Notes under the pieces: model-generated
What the model was told of the DNA's origin: nothing
Databases searched by the model: none
The model's input: the letters and a program-made list of their open reading frames with translations, nothing else
DNA from: Betaproteobacteria bacterium
Lineage (GTDB): Bacteria > Pseudomonadota > Gammaproteobacteria > Burkholderiales > WYBJ01
Assembly: GCA_009377585.1 (NCBI GenBank)
Contig: WHTS01000032.1
Span: 1-54,673, forward strand
DNA length: 54,673 bases
Direction: 5' to 3'
Shown here: piece after piece, positions 47,293 through 54,673 of the stretch
How positions within the stretch are numbered: position 1 is the stretch's first letter
Layout: every line of letters begins with the position of its first letter
Made by a program: the position numbers and the translations under genes

Positions 47293-47631
47293 CTACCAAG
47301 TAAAGAATCGACGCAGCGTTGGCGGCGGCGTGACGACGATGTTTCTGCTGCCCTCTGTTTCGGGGATCGACGTCACAAGCTTCTGGAGGATCAACGGTGC
47401 TGACAATCCGACGTGGGCCGCGATGATCGCTTCAGCTCGGTTGCCGAAATAAAACCAAGCCACAAGGCCACCGGCCAACACCATGGCAAGCGTAATGAAC
47501 CAGTACAGAAGACTTTTCGCGTACGCGGGCAGCTGAGGAGATTGACGTAGTCCCCACCAATGCAGGAGTTCAGCTAGGGCGCCCCCAGCGCAACCCGCCA
47601 TGAAGATCGAATGACTTCCTTCAAGGACCAT
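47293..47631 (-). CDS. Small membrane protein paired with caspase-like gene
   Basis: 112 residues with two clear membrane helices (about 37-62: AKSLLYWFITLAMVLAGGLV; and 66-85: AIIAAHVGLSAPLILQKLV) and a possible third near residues 10-25 (AGCAGGALAELLHWWG). It ends with a basic/aromatic PPPTLRRFFTW tail. The ATG at 47629-47631 has a strong GGGAGG ribosome-binding site. Its stop is four bases from the TTG of the caspase-like gene. I do not recognise the family. It may anchor, sense or regulate the caspase-like protein. Confidence 0.7.
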   Translation of the reverse strand: MVLEGSHSIFMAGCAGGALAELLHWWGLRQSPQLPAYAKSLLYWFITLAMVLAGGLVAWFYFGNRAEAIIAAHVGLSAPLILQKLVTSIPETEGSRNIVVTPPPTLRRFFTW

Positions 47632-47908
47632 CGCTCCCTCCCTTCCTCTTGACGAGTAGTCAGTGTGTGCGACGCGATTCTGCGCGGTGGTGAAAGCTAG
47701 GAACCCTCGCCATTGAACTTGATGGGCTTGGATGCCGTCAAGCCATGGCGTCTAGTCAAGACCTAGGTTACCCTGTATGCGTGACAACGCCCCGAACGAC
47801 CGCTTCCGGTCTGTTTCGTTGAAGAACCCCAGTGCGGACGGATGGACCCGTTCGCTTACGTGAACCCATGGTTTGGTATCCGTTGCGTCGAATATCATTC
47901 AGGACATA

Positions 47909-49870
47909 TCAGGAAAGTGAAACTCCACGTTGCCGTCCGAGTTCCCACGAAGCCCCACTCCCTCGGACTATCGCTGTGATGGATTTTCCGCGATGTTTCT
48001 CGATGACCCGCTTCCAGGGAACGAGGCTGAATCCCTGGCCATCGACGAGCATCGCGAAGCGCCCACTGGCAAGCTGTACGTTCCGTCGATAGATCCCGAT
48101 GATACGTTTGCCGTCTTCGGTTGCCCGGAAGGTCAAGCCAGTTTCCGAGGCAATGGTCTTGCCCGCCTGCTCAAGTTCTCGCCTTCGCAGAGTCGATAAC
48201 AGGTCCCGCACCAACACCACGCGCCCGCCACGCCGATGGGCAAGCCCCTGCCCGACCAGGAAGTCCGCACGTTGCCGAAGTGCCGCCCGCACCTCGGCGC
48301 CGAAGCCCCGGTCGATGATTCCGCTCCCGTCTCCGATGAGCTGACGGTCCAGCCAAGTCGCACCGATGGCGCTTGCCTGCTGCTCGATCGGTAGATGCGA
48401 ACACACCTCCACCACCAGGCCGCCCCGCCTGCTGCGGTCGTACCGGGCTCCCTGCTGAGGCAGATCCGCCGGTACCCGCCAGACGCCATCCGCCAGTCGT
48501 TCTACGATGCCGGTCCGGCGCAGCGCTTCGAGCCGCCGCACCTGGATCTGCACGAGATCTGCTGGCGATTGCCCTGGGCTAGGATTCCCACCTGCCAGGT
48601 GGTGTGAGGTCCGGTAGACGCCGTCCTGGACGCTAACGGCGATGGATCGGTCGATTTCCCGTACCCCGAAGGCACTGCGCGCCTCGACAACAGCACCGAC
48701 CGGTAGCGCTTCGAGCTCGCTCCCTGGATTCAACGGGACGAAGTACGCCTTGCCGTCAATTCCATCCAAGGCGAGGAAGCTGCGATCTGCGAGCTCATCC
48801 GCTATGCCCCTCGCCACTACGCGCCCCACTATCGGCTCGGGTCGTTCCGTCGGCTCGAACTGCCCGATCTCGCGTTGCACCCCGCTCATCGCGCGCTGCA
48901 TGGTACGAATGATATCGCCCCGCTCACCCATCGCCCGAAGGATGCCCTCGAGCTCGGCGTGGACGTGCCATTTCCCGGTTGTCCGCTCCTCCGCGAGTCC
49001 CATGCCCTCCAGGGCGCGCAAACGACCCAGCATGAGGAGCCGGGTCTGCGATTGCGGGAAGCTTGCTGAAAGGCGGTCTACATCGACCGAGCCGTTGTCG
49101 ATCTGCCGCTGCAAGGCCCGGTCCAGACTTGTCCAGCGCTCCTGCTCGATCTCGCGAGCCAGGCTCTGGCGAATCTCGAGATCGCTCCGCGGCCCCAGCC
49201 AGGCCGTTGCGAGTTCGGAGGCGCGTCTCCGCATCCCGTGCGCTATGTATTCACCGGAGATCACGAGATCCTTTCCAGCCTCGTCCTTTCCGCGCAGCAC
49301 GATGTGCGTATGCGGGTTGTCGGTGTCCCAATGGTCCACGGCCAGCCAGTCGAGGCGCGTTCCCAGGTCCGCTTCTACGCGATTCATCAGCTGGCGCGTG
49401 AAGGAGCGAAGCGCCTCGAGCTGCCCCGCGTCTTCCGGCGAGACGATGAATCGAAACTGATGCCGATCGCCGTGGCTCCGCGCCTCGAATGCGTCGATAT
49501 CGGCTTCATTCATCATGGCGTCGTAGGCGCGTCCTGGTTCTTCGTTCGGCCCCACGCCTTCGCGCTCGATGTAGCGCAGGTGAGTGAGGGTCGAGCGCTT
49601 CCCGGCTTGCTTCAAGTTCACCAAGCGCACCTTGATCGCAACCCGTCGTGCGGTGATCGCGATCTGCTTGCCACCGAAACGTACTGCGACATGGCCGCGA
49701 CCGAGCGCTGTGGGGCGCGAGGTGCGCCTGCGCAGCGCGCCAGCCCGCACTTTGCTCACTTCAGTCAGAACTCGGGAGACAAATCGTTGGTGGCGGTTCT
49801 TCGGTGCGCCGGGACGCACGCGGAATCGATCATCATTCGAACGTCTTCGCTCCGCAGTGCCGCGTTTCAT
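47909..49870 (-). CDS. Relaxase / mobilisation nuclease with DUF3363
   Basis: Predicted DNA-nicking transferase (653 aa) that starts conjugative or mobilisation transfer at oriT. The N-terminal relaxase part has YDAMMNEADIDAF, HQFRFIVSPEDAGQL and the metal-binding motif WDTDNPHTHIVLRGKDEAGK. The large C-terminal DUF3363 region contains ELADRSFLALDGIDGKAYFV. The ATG at 49868-49870 has GGAG six bases upstream. Upstream lie the TraF-like, DUF2840 and RepA genes, a known order on plasmids and integrative elements of proteobacteria. No type IV secretion genes are in the window, so it may be mobilisable rather than self-transmissible, or they may lie further right. Confidence 0.9.
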   Translation of the reverse strand: MKRGTAERRRSNDDRFRVRPGAPKNRHQRFVSRVLTEVSKVRAGALRRRTSRPTALGRGHVAVRFGGKQIAITARRVAIKVRLVNLKQAGKRSTLTHLRYIEREGVGPNEEPGRAYDAMMNEADIDAFEARSHGDRHQFRFIVSPEDAGQLEALRSFTRQLMNRVEADLGTRLDWLAVDHWDTDNPHTHIVLRGKDEAGKDLVISGEYIAHGMRRRASELATAWLGPRSDLEIRQSLAREIEQERWTSLDRALQRQIDNGSVDVDRLSASFPQSQTRLLMLGRLRALEGMGLAEERTTGKWHVHAELEGILRAMGERGDIIRTMQRAMSGVQREIGQFEPTERPEPIVGRVVARGIADELADRSFLALDGIDGKAYFVPLNPGSELEALPVGAVVEARSAFGVREIDRSIAVSVQDGVYRTSHHLAGGNPSPGQSPADLVQIQVRRLEALRRTGIVERLADGVWRVPADLPQQGARYDRSRRGGLVVEVCSHLPIEQQASAIGATWLDRQLIGDGSGIIDRGFGAEVRAALRQRADFLVGQGLAHRRGGRVVLVRDLLSTLRRRELEQAGKTIASETGLTFRATEDGKRIIGIYRRNVQLASGRFAMLVDGQGFSLVPWKRVIEKHRGKSITAIVRGSGASWELGRQRGVSLS

Positions 49871-50279
49871 AGCGTTCTCCAGCGTAGCAGGCGCGCTTAT
49901 CGCCCAATGGAGTCAGGCTCTTACTAGCATCCGCAGCACAACCGATGAAATGGTGTGTGCTGCGCTAACTATCGTGCAGACAACACAAAATCGGCACACC
50001 TGTGCCGTCCCCTTTTATCTTGTCCTCCACCGCTGCACTGCCTCTTGGCCGTTGCACCTTCACGGCGGCCCGGCTCCTTCGACGTTCGATGCGCCAATCG
50101 GCCAGCGCTTGGAATGCACGTCACGCGGCCAAATGGCGACCAGCATTGCCGCCGCCTGTGCACCTTCAACTCGCAACTGCGGGTGCAAAGTGCGGGGCCC
50201 CCGTCCGTTCTGCCAACGCCCATAAGGCAGCCAAGTTCAACACCCGGCCGCACCATCAGCAGCCCGCGGATGTGTGGCG
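49871..50279. other. Gap between TraF and relaxase genes, possible oriT
   Basis: About 410 bases with no supported gene. It contains a perfect inverted repeat CGGCACA-CC-TGTGCCG at 49993-50008, about 120 bases upstream of the relaxase start. This could be an operator or part of oriT. In related clusters a lytic transglycosylase gene often sits here; none is seen. Confidence 0.35.
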
Positions 50280-50843
50280 TTACTGCCCGGTTTGCGGCCA
50301 TATCCGATCCGCCCGCCCGATCACCGTGCTCGCCTGGATCGGGCCAAAGTAGCGGCTGTCGAAAGACGCAGGATTGTCGACGCTCAACAGGAACAATTCG
50401 TCGCGCGTGAGCCGTCGGCATGCCGCCCACGCCGGCATCCTTCGGCTGAGCCGGTCCGCCTCCAGGATGGTCGCAATCGGAACAAAGTCGATGTATACGA
50501 CGCGACCCAGGATGCAGACATGCTGTGGCGAGACGGCGCCGATCCGCTTCAGGATCGGTACGTGAATAGGCAGGTAACTGCGTTCTGCCGCCAACCTCCT
50601 GAATGCCGCCGGTACCTTCGCCAGCACGATACTTCCGACGTGCCAGTCGTGTGCTGGTCGAATGCGATACCACCCGATCGGCACGCTGTCGGAGACGTTG
50701 TAGATGAGTTGCAACGAAGGTGTGGCTAGCGTCGACCAAGCCAGCGCAGCCAATCCGATTCCGGCCGTGGCTGCTATGGCGATTCTGCTTGGCCGCCTAC
50801 TGTGCCGACGCCGCCCTAACAAGACATCTTCCGCGCGAGCCAT
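50280..50843 (-). CDS. traF: TraF-like S26-family signal peptidase
   Basis: Conjugation-type serine peptidase (187 aa), related to TraF, which processes the pilin. One membrane anchor (about 22-42, RIAIAATAGIGLAALAWS), then YNVSDSVPIGWYRI with the catalytic Ser after N-x-S-D-S, PILKRIGAVSP with the catalytic Lys, and FLLSVDNPASFDSRYFGPI, the S26 C-terminal box. The ATG at 50841-50843 overlaps the end of the DUF2840 gene by 28 bases. A TTG at 50915 would only add non-conserved residues. Confidence 0.85.
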   Translation of the reverse strand: MARAEDVLLGRRRHSRRPSRIAIAATAGIGLAALAWSTLATPSLQLIYNVSDSVPIGWYRIRPAHDWHVGSIVLAKVPAAFRRLAAERSYLPIHVPILKRIGAVSPQHVCILGRVVYIDFVPIATILEADRLSRRMPAWAACRRLTRDELFLLSVDNPASFDSRYFGPIQASTVIGRADRIWPQTGQ

Positions 50844-51271
50844 GCCTCGTGCCTTTCTGTGGTGTACTCGGGAAGATCGCCTTGTCCATGCAACCGATTG
50901 CCGAGGGCACTCCAATAGTCCGGCGAGACGTCAGCCGGATCGACATTCATCGCCTCGATAGCGTCGATCTGCCTCAGCGTCGCGCGCACTTCGCCGTCCC
51001 GTTCTGCGTACAGAAGGACGCGCGCGCCGGGATGAACACCAGCGATTCGCTGCAGGCACTCCCCCGGACTCCCGACTTGCAAGACCGTCATGCGCCAGCA
51101 TGTCGTCCCGTATTCGTTTGCCTCCCAATGGAGCCGGCAAAAGACTTCCCCGGGTCGGAACAGGGCCTGGCTGCGATGACTATTCCTCCGACGCACGATG
51201 GCAGGACGTCCGAAGCGGAGATAGACGTTGATTCGGTGTTCGATGAAGATGAGCGACACACGCGTTAGCAT
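50816..51271 (-). CDS. DUF2840 domain protein
   Basis: A 151-residue protein of unknown function that accompanies traF and repA on many plasmids and islands. It matches the family by LTRVSLIFIEHRINVYLRFG, ANEYGTTCWRMTVLQ, LRQIDAIEAMNVDPADVSP and YTTERHEAWL. The ATG at 51269-51271 opens the first conserved strand; the frame is open to 51379 but that part has no match. The 3' end overlaps traF. Confidence 0.8.
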   Translation of the reverse strand: MLTRVSLIFIEHRINVYLRFGRPAIVRRRNSHRSQALFRPGEVFCRLHWEANEYGTTCWRMTVLQVGSPGECLQRIAGVHPGARVLLYAERDGEVRATLRQIDAIEAMNVDPADVSPDYWSALGNRLHGQGDLPEYTTERHEAWLARKMSC

Positions 51272-51677
51272 GTGCAAGCCGGACTCCGCATGGAGGTTCT
51301 CGGCATGACTGTTTTGAAGACGATTGGAGTGCGCCAGTTGCTTCACCACCGGTTTTCCTAGTGCACTTGCCTTGAACATGATGTCGCTCGAGGAGCGGCT
51401 AAAAACGTTGGCTATCGACGGTTGACTAAATGCAGGACAGAGCTCTTTTTAGGAGGCGCAGCGTTCGATACCTTGGGGACAGGTCGCGCTGTGATGGCCG
51501 GGGTGGTTGCCTTGCTTTCGAAACGTCCCCCCGGGGACCGGTCGCGATGCGTTCGCGCGGTTCACTGTGCCATTTCCTCCACCGCGCGTTGTTCCCTTAG
51601 TGTTTGTTAGGTATTTCAAGTTAAAACCGTTACGGCGCGGCCAAGTCATTGGTTTCCCATGTATTCTGGCACTTTCT
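51272..51677. other. Gap where parA is usually found
   Basis: In related clusters a ParA ATPase gene stands between repA and DUF2840. Here I find no Walker A (KGGxGKT) in any frame, only a Pro/Ala/Lys-rich minus-strand stretch (KATTPAITARPVPKV near 51450-51510) of unknown origin. The right part (51590-51677) is AT-rich and adjoins the iterons. Confidence 0.4.
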
Positions 51678-51741
51678 TGCGTCTGATAGCACGACTCGGC
51701 TGCGTCTGATAGCACGAGTACTGGTGCGTCTGATAGCACGA
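51678..51741. repeat. Three iterons of a plasmid-type origin
   Basis: The 17-mer TGCGTCTGATAGCACGA occurs three times without mismatch at 51678-51694, 51701-51717 and 51725-51741. Start-to-start spacing is 23 and 24 bases, about two helix turns, as for initiator-bound iterons. An AT-rich stretch lies on one side and the repA 3' end on the other. Confidence 0.85.
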
Positions 51742-51765
51742 GGGGATTCACAGCTCCTCCACAAG

Positions 51766-51774
51766 TTATCCACT
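51766..51774 (+). promoter_or_regulatory. DnaA-box-like site
   Basis: TTATCCACT differs in the last base only from the strict DnaA box TTATCCACA. It lies 24 bases from the third iteron and overlaps the repA stop codon. Together with the iterons and AT-rich flank it makes a plausible oriV. Confidence 0.5.
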
Positions 51775-52620
51775 GCGGTCGGTAGCCGGGCTGGGCAACC
51801 GCGCCGGTCGAAAGAACAGTTGCTCGCATCCCCGCAAGTCGCGCTGCACGGCTAGCACATAGCCGGGTAGAGGCTGCTTCGCCGCGATGTCACGCACATT
51901 GCGCGCGAAGTCTGAGAAGCGCGAGAGACTTCCGGACTTGAGGTATAGGTGCCGGAAATCGAATTGCCAGCCGTGTTGCTGGCGGCCGCCGTGCTTTCGA
52001 ACGAGCCGGTAGAGCCATCGCTCGATGCCACCGGTCAGGTTGAAGTATTCCCGATCGATCGTGAGTACGAGCGCTCGTTCCACCACTCCAGCGTAAAACC
52101 AGTCGGGCAGAATAAGTTCGATGCCTAGCGACCGCCCCTGAGCATCGGCCCGCTCCCTCCACTCGTTGATCCAGGAGAACCGGTGCAGCCGACGTCCAGA
52201 GGGCGCTCGAATGGACGTGGCGATACTCGTCGATTGCAGTCGATCCAGGGCCGCCTTGAGACGCACGTAATCCCGCGTCGATGAACCACGGCGTACGAAA
52301 CTGAGGATCTCGTAGGGCGTAGTCTGCATCAGCCGGGAGGTCGGAATGCCAGCATCGCGAGCTTCGACAATCTGACTTGCGGCCCAGATCAGAATGTCTG
52401 CATCCCATACCGTGGCTATGCCGTGCTCCGCGGTACCCTCCACGCGCACCACTACTGCCCCGGACCGAAAATCGATCGGCGCCGTTCGCTTTGACTTGGC
52501 CAGCGAGAAAAACGGATACGCCATCAGATCCTGCGCATCGCGCGGCGACATATCGCCCGGCAACGCGCGGAATGCCAGAAGCTCCTGGCGCGAACTCAGC
52601 AGCGCCGCTGAACTCCCCAT
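51766..52620 (-). CDS. repA: Replication initiator protein RepA
   Basis: Plasmid-type replication initiator (284 aa) of the RepA family common on alphaproteobacterial and betaproteobacterial plasmids and islands. Family motifs: MAYPFFSLAKSKRTAPIDF, WDADILIWAASQIVEARDAG, RGSSTRDYVRLKAALDRLQS, FSWINEWRERAD, and GGIERWLYRLVRKHGGRQQH. It should bind the iterons just past its own 3' end. The ATG at 52618-52620 is 21 bases behind the AlpA-like gene; no clear ribosome-binding site. No frameshift is visible, so the protein looks functional. Confidence 0.9.
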   Translation of the reverse strand: MGSSAALLSSRQELLAFRALPGDMSPRDAQDLMAYPFFSLAKSKRTAPIDFRSGAVVVRVEGTAEHGIATVWDADILIWAASQIVEARDAGIPTSRLMQTTPYEILSFVRRGSSTRDYVRLKAALDRLQSTSIATSIRAPSGRRLHRFSWINEWRERADAQGRSLGIELILPDWFYAGVVERALVLTIDREYFNLTGGIERWLYRLVRKHGGRQQHGWQFDFRHLYLKSGSLSRFSDFARNVRDIAAKQPLPGYVLAVQRDLRGCEQLFFRPARLPSPATDRSG

Positions 52621-52641
52621 AGCGCATCAATTGCGCAGACC

Positions 52642-52926
52642 TTAGAGGGGCACGGGAGCTCGCTGGGAGAGCTGAGGCGCGTCGCAGGTCGCCTCGAAGG
52701 TGCGCGCATCGGCCCACGCTTCGAGATCGACGAGCGCGTACATGACACGCCGCCCGAACTTCCTGAAGCGAGGTCCTCCGCCGATCACGCGTTGCTTCTC
52801 GAGAGTGCGCGGCGAGAGCCGCAAGAACTCGGCCGCCTCGTCATTTGTTAGGTATCGCGGTCGAGCGCCGCCCGCCGGTTGTGGAAGTGCTGCTGCTACG
52901 GGTTGCCGCGAAAAGGAATGTCGCAT
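52642..52926 (-). CDS. AlpA/MerR-like helix-turn-helix regulator
   Basis: Small DNA-binding protein (94 aa) with RYLTNDEAAEFLRLSPRTLE, the excisionase/AlpA-type winged helix, then GPRFRKFGRRVMYALVDLEA, the usual wing. It probably regulates repA or excision. The ATG at 52924-52926 has GGAGG eight bases upstream. It overlaps the end of the DUF2285 gene by 31 bases, so the regulators and repA form one operon. Confidence 0.85.
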   Translation of the reverse strand: MRHSFSRQPVAAALPQPAGGARPRYLTNDEAAEFLRLSPRTLEKQRVIGGGPRFRKFGRRVMYALVDLEAWADARTFEATCDAPQLSQRAPVPL

Positions 52927-53798
52927 TGCGTCTGCCTCCATCGATCCGAATCGCCGGCGGAGCAATCGCCGACGGGTGGAGGCAGTATGGTAGAAGTCAG
53001 TCGCCCTGCGGATGGCCGTTTCGCGCGCGAGCCAGGGCGACCCTGTTGACGCGTACTGCCGTATAGGAGTTGCCTGTACCCGCCCCGCATCAATTGACTG
53101 CCGCGACGCACCAGTCGTCGCACTTTCGAACGCATACCGCTGTCGGCATGCCAATGATTTGCAAGAGCAGAACCGAATAACACGTCTGCGATCTCATGCG
53201 CACTCGCGCCGGCCAAGTGTCCGTCCAGGGCTTGCAGGGTCTGCATCTCAAGTAAAGCCGAGGCCGTGGGCCGCGGAATTGTGGCCGCGATTGCATGTGA
53301 TGTGCTTCTTTCGATCTTTTTCAGCTCGCCGCCGAGCATTAGGGTGCGGTTGTGAAGAAGCTGTCCTGGGCGAACGACGTAGGCGAACGGCATGCCGTCC
53401 GCCAGGCTTGCGGCAAGAGCCAGGCGGGCATTGCACCCAGGTTGTCTCACGAAGACCGACAACGTATGCCCGTCGAACACGATCTGTTTCCGGCCAGGCA
53501 AGTTCCAAAGGCGAAATGGGGCAGCAACATCTTCCGAGTCGGTATCCGGACACAGCCGGAGCACGCATTCAAGATCAGGAGTCCAGATGGGACAGGCATC
53601 GCGTGCGTCCAGTTCGGGATCCTCGAATAGGCGCAGACCCCATCGACCGGCTGCAGCGGAAGCACCTTGCCGCCGCCAGTCCTGTCGGTACTCCGGATTG
53701 CGCCTCAAGTACTCCCAAGCGAGGGCCGGGGCGCCTAAAAGGAGAGCGTATAGGTATCCCGCATGAGGGTGCCACTCGTAGAGGTCCGAACGTCGCAT
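52896..53798 (-). CDS. DUF2285-containing regulator
   Basis: A 300-residue protein typical of integrative elements. The N-terminus (YEWHPHAGYLYALLLGAPAL then WEYLRRNPEYRQDWR) is the transcriptional-regulator-type domain found with DUF2285; the C-terminal DUF2285 part has LQALDGHLAGASAHEIADVL and SKVRRLVRRGSQLMRGGYRQ, a helix-turn-helix. A further ~45 residues after GYRQLL are not conserved. The ATG at 53796-53798 has GGAGG six bases upstream. It heads the leftward operon to repA. Confidence 0.85.
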   Translation of the reverse strand: MRRSDLYEWHPHAGYLYALLLGAPALAWEYLRRNPEYRQDWRRQGASAAAGRWGLRLFEDPELDARDACPIWTPDLECVLRLCPDTDSEDVAAPFRLWNLPGRKQIVFDGHTLSVFVRQPGCNARLALAASLADGMPFAYVVRPGQLLHNRTLMLGGELKKIERSTSHAIAATIPRPTASALLEMQTLQALDGHLAGASAHEIADVLFGSALANHWHADSGMRSKVRRLVRRGSQLMRGGYRQLLYGSTRQQGRPGSRAKRPSAGRLTSTILPPPVGDCSAGDSDRWRQTQCDIPFRGNP

Positions 53799-53972
53799 GC
53801 GTGGCCTCCACGAAGGAAGTAGAGCTCAACGTCAGAACGATATGGTCGCCGACGAATGCCTAGGCCGCATGACCGATTGGATCTCGCTGATGCGATGCTC
53901 GGGCATACTGGGGATTGATTCGTACAAGGTGAGCGCGGAGACTGCGCACCAGCGCTTCGCCGTTGCCTCCCA

Positions 53973-54065
53973 CTAGAACCAATCGGCAGGGATCAGGCAC
54001 CGCCGCCTGCGGATGAGGGTCTCGGCAACATCGCATTTCGCCACGTGTTGCGCACGCGGCCTGAC
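53973..54065 (-). pseudogene. SRAP (YedK/HMCES-like) fragment
   Basis: On the minus strand a frame ends AETLIRRRRCLIPADWF before a stop at 53973-53975. It resembles the R-R-R-R-C-L-I-P-A-D-G-F-Y-E-W motif of SOS-response-associated peptidases. The protein's catalytic N-terminus and its C-terminus are missing. The stretch from 53799 to 53972 holds nothing else recognised. Confidence 0.35.
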
Positions 54066-54112
54066 TGGGTTGAGAATCGAGCTAGGAGATCGACTCCGGA
54101 GGAGATCAAGCC

Positions 54113-54673
54113 ATGTCAGTAGAAGCAGTGCGGGAAGCGCTAGCGCCGCAGACCGGAGCAGTCGATGTTGCTCCGCTTTCGATTCACATCGGTGCGGAGA
54201 TCCACGGCGTCGATCTGTCGCGCCCTCTTCCGGCGGAGCACGTGAGCGCAGTGCGTGCTGCGCTGCTACGCTGGAAAGTGGTCTTTTTTCGCGATCAGTC
54301 GCTCGATCATGGCCGGCACATCGCAGCCGCGCGCCAGTTCGGCGAAACGACCGCCGGACATGTCGTCTACGGCAGCGACGGCGAGTACCCGCAGATTTAT
54401 TCCGTGGCCAAGAACCGGAAAGCAAACAGGTTCCAGGGCCAGGTCCTGTTCCGGCCGTGGTCGGGCTGGCACACCGACATCACCGCGGCCATCAACCCGC
54501 CTGCCGCGTCCATGCTGCGCGGCGATATCGTGCCGCCCTATGGCGGCGACACCCAGTTCACGAACCTGGTCGCTGCCTACAACGCGCTGTCGCCTGTCAT
54601 GCGGACATTCGTCGATAAACTGCGCGGCGTGCACCGATTCGCTCCGCCGCCGGGCGTGGACGAGACGCCGGAG
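54113..54673 (+). CDS. TauD/TfdA-family dioxygenase, 5' part
   Basis: Fe(II)/2-oxoglutarate-dependent dioxygenase, cut by the window edge after 187 codons. It shows IGAEIHGVDLSRPLPAEH, VVFFRDQSLD, the metal-binding pair in WHTDITAAINPP (His and Asp of HxD) and YGGDTQFTNL. The ATG at 54113-54115 has GGAGGAG eight bases upstream. It is transcribed away from the replication operon. The substrate may be a sulfonate, an aryloxyalkanoate or other; it cannot be decided from this part. Confidence 0.9.
   Translation, partial: MSVEAVREALAPQTGAVDVAPLSIHIGAEIHGVDLSRPLPAEHVSAVRAALLRWKVVFFRDQSLDHGRHIAAARQFGETTAGHVVYGSDGEYPQIYSVAKNRKANRFQGQVLFRPWSGWHTDITAAINPPAASMLRGDIVPPYGGDTQFTNLVAAYNALSPVMRTFVDKLRGVHRFAPPPGVDETPE

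Noticed and set aside
51678-51741. CRISPR array
   Set aside because: Only three 17-bp repeats with 6-7-base gaps; this is iteron geometry. The 14-bp and 16-bp tandem repeats have no spacers at all.
51449-51829. A 126-codon minus-strand ORF across the iterons
   Set aside because: Its sequence is made of the iteron repeats and low-complexity residues and it overlaps repA; no ribosome-binding site.
54013-54618. A 201-codon plus-strand ORF
   Set aside because: Out-of-frame shadow of the TauD-family gene, which has its own GGAGGAG site and the WHTD motif in the other frame.

Overview
The window reads as chromosome of a high-GC betaproteobacterium, with a mobile element integrated at its right end. 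The evidence is the exosortase-B type exopolysaccharide cluster (epsB-D-E-F-G-xrtB-epsI and epsL), two PEP-CTERM proteins, the order methyltransferase-rnhA-dnaQ, and fabI-ppiD beside a tRNA-Asp end. No single feature fixes the genus.

Region 1 (1-24.8 kb) is an exopolysaccharide locus, transcribed almost entirely leftward. From its promoter end it holds a priming sugar-phosphate transferase, EpsD, EpsE (outer-membrane export), EpsF and EpsG (chain length and kinase), exosortase XrtB, EpsI, a polymerase-like membrane protein, two GT4 glycosyltransferases, a WecB/TagA/CpsF transferase, a secreted polysaccharide lyase, another glycosyltransferase, EpsL (opposite strand), a GT2 enzyme, a pyruvyl transferase, a nitroreductase-like gene and a Wzx-type flippase. 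The distal half is littered with decayed DNA: an IS21-like end, IS3 remnants on both sides of the nitroreductase gene, a tyrosine-recombinase remnant expanded by a 14-bp repeat, and pieces of a methyltransferase on both sides of the lyase gene.

Region 2 (25-43 kb) is core chromosome. It holds two PEP-CTERM proteins (likely XrtB clients) around a tRNA-Val(CAC) and a DUF2188 gene, then nudC, dnaQ, rnhA, a methyltransferase and mltD. mltD carries one in-frame TGA where the family has Trp. A four-gene peptide-type ABC importer follows, with a repeated hairpin element in two of its gaps, then fabI and ppiD.

Region 3 (43.1 kb to the right edge) begins at a 47-base 3' fragment of tRNA-Asp, the usual scar of tRNA-targeted integration. 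Beyond it lie debris (group II intron RT end, adhesin end, IS3 OrfA start), then an intact two-gene cassette: a small membrane protein followed by an 878-residue membrane-anchored caspase-like protein. After that come a DUF3363 relaxase, TraF-like S26 peptidase, DUF2840 protein, RepA initiator with three downstream iterons and a DnaA-like box, an AlpA-type regulator and a DUF2285 regulator. A TauD-family dioxygenase runs off the right edge. The element looks plasmid-derived and mobilisable. The caspase/small-membrane-protein pair is the best candidate for an undescribed (defence-like) system.
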